DNA from: Deltaproteobacteria bacterium
GTDB taxonomy: Bacteria; Desulfobacterota; DAOWOC01
Direction: 5' to 3'
Length of the DNA: 5,521 bases
Assembly: GCA_030642225.1 (NCBI GenBank)
Contig: DAOWOC010000092.1
Coordinates: forward strand, 1 to 5,521
Shown here: positions 5,420 through 5,521 of the stretch, piece by piece
Layout of the letters: each line of letters begins with the position of its first letter
Numbering within the stretch: position 1 is the stretch's first letter
The notes under the pieces: generated by a model
Told to the model about the DNA's origin: nothing
What the model saw: the letters and a program-made list of their open reading frames with translations, nothing else
The model's database searches: none
Program-made: the position numbers and the translations under genes

Positions 5420-5521
5420 ATGAAGGAGCAGATTTTTGTGATAGTCCTTGGGATGCATCGTAGCGGAACATCCGTAATTACAAATATTTTATCAAAGGCA
5501 GGTTTTTATGTAGGTGAGCAA
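5420..5521 (+). CDS. Sulfotransferase-like protein, N-terminal fragment (3' end outside window)
   Basis: Only the first 34 codons are in the window. The product begins MKEQIFVIVLGMHRSGTS, a hydrophobic beta strand followed by GMHRSGTS (residues 11-18). This is the P-loop-like 5'-phosphosulfate-binding motif of PAPS-dependent sulfotransferases, which transfer sulfate from PAPS to hydroxyl or amino groups of sugars, proteins or lipids. The next residues (NILSKAGFYVGEQ) fit the following helix and turn of that fold. The ATG at 5420 has only a modest upstream purine stretch (AAGAAAGG, 5401-5408) as ribosome site, but the motif sits at the usual distance from the start. Beside a flagellin gene it might sulfate a filament glycan or another surface glycan, which is inference. 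The rest of the protein, including any fused repeat or glycosyltransferase domain, cannot be seen. Confidence 0.75.
   Translation, partial: MKEQIFVIVLGMHRSGTSVITNILSKAGFYVGEQ

Overview
The window reads as a stretch of a Gram-negative bacterial chromosome, most likely Desulfobacterota (the old Deltaproteobacteria) or a close relative. This is an inference. It rests on the style of the IspH sequence (for example DTICDATKDRQ), a flagellin gene behind a near-consensus sigma-54 promoter, and a heptad-built inverted-repeat element of a kind I associate with such genomes. No rRNA, tRNA or CRISPR array is visible.

Layout. (1) Positions 1-662, minus strand: the first 220 codons of ispH (isoprenoid biosynthesis), running off the left edge. 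(2) Positions 663-1088: a 426-base gene-free gap. It holds a clean 134-bp miniature inverted-repeat element (714-847) between 8-bp direct repeats. Beyond that lie a FleQ-box-like inverted repeat (937-954) and a sigma-54-like -24/-12 site (1059-1074). (3) Positions 1089-2954, plus strand: a complete 621-aa glutamine-hydrolysing asparagine synthase family protein (asnB type). (4) Positions 3011-4715, minus strand, convergent with asnB: fliS (flagellin chaperone) downstream of a 407-aa flagellin gene. The two probably form one transcript from a sigma-54 promoter at 4798-4813. (5) Positions 4728-5255, minus strand: an AT-rich 175-codon reading frame of unknown function with a doubtful start. The flagellin promoter and a 12-bp inverted repeat that could be its enhancer lie inside this frame. 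(6) Positions 5256-5419: a divergent intergenic region with palindromes. (7) Positions 5420-5521, plus strand: the first 34 codons of a sulfotransferase-like gene, running off the right edge.

How the parts may work together. Flagellin and FliS are an export pair. The genes flanking them, an AsnB-type amidotransferase and a sulfotransferase-like protein, are types often found in surface-polysaccharide and flagellin-glycan loci. The upstream region of asnB carries the same TGGCATA-N5-TGCT core as the flagellin promoter, and a GTCAA-N4-TTGAC box lies about 115 bp further upstream. The main hypothesis from this window is therefore that asnB belongs to the same sigma-54 flagellar regulon as flagellin and helps decorate the filament or another surface glycan. 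The sequence suggests this but does not prove it. The ispH end is visibly more GC-rich (33 of 60 bases in the first line) than asnB (21 of 60 in line 1321) or the 175-codon frame (17 of 60 in line 4861), so the inverted-repeat element sits near a change in composition.
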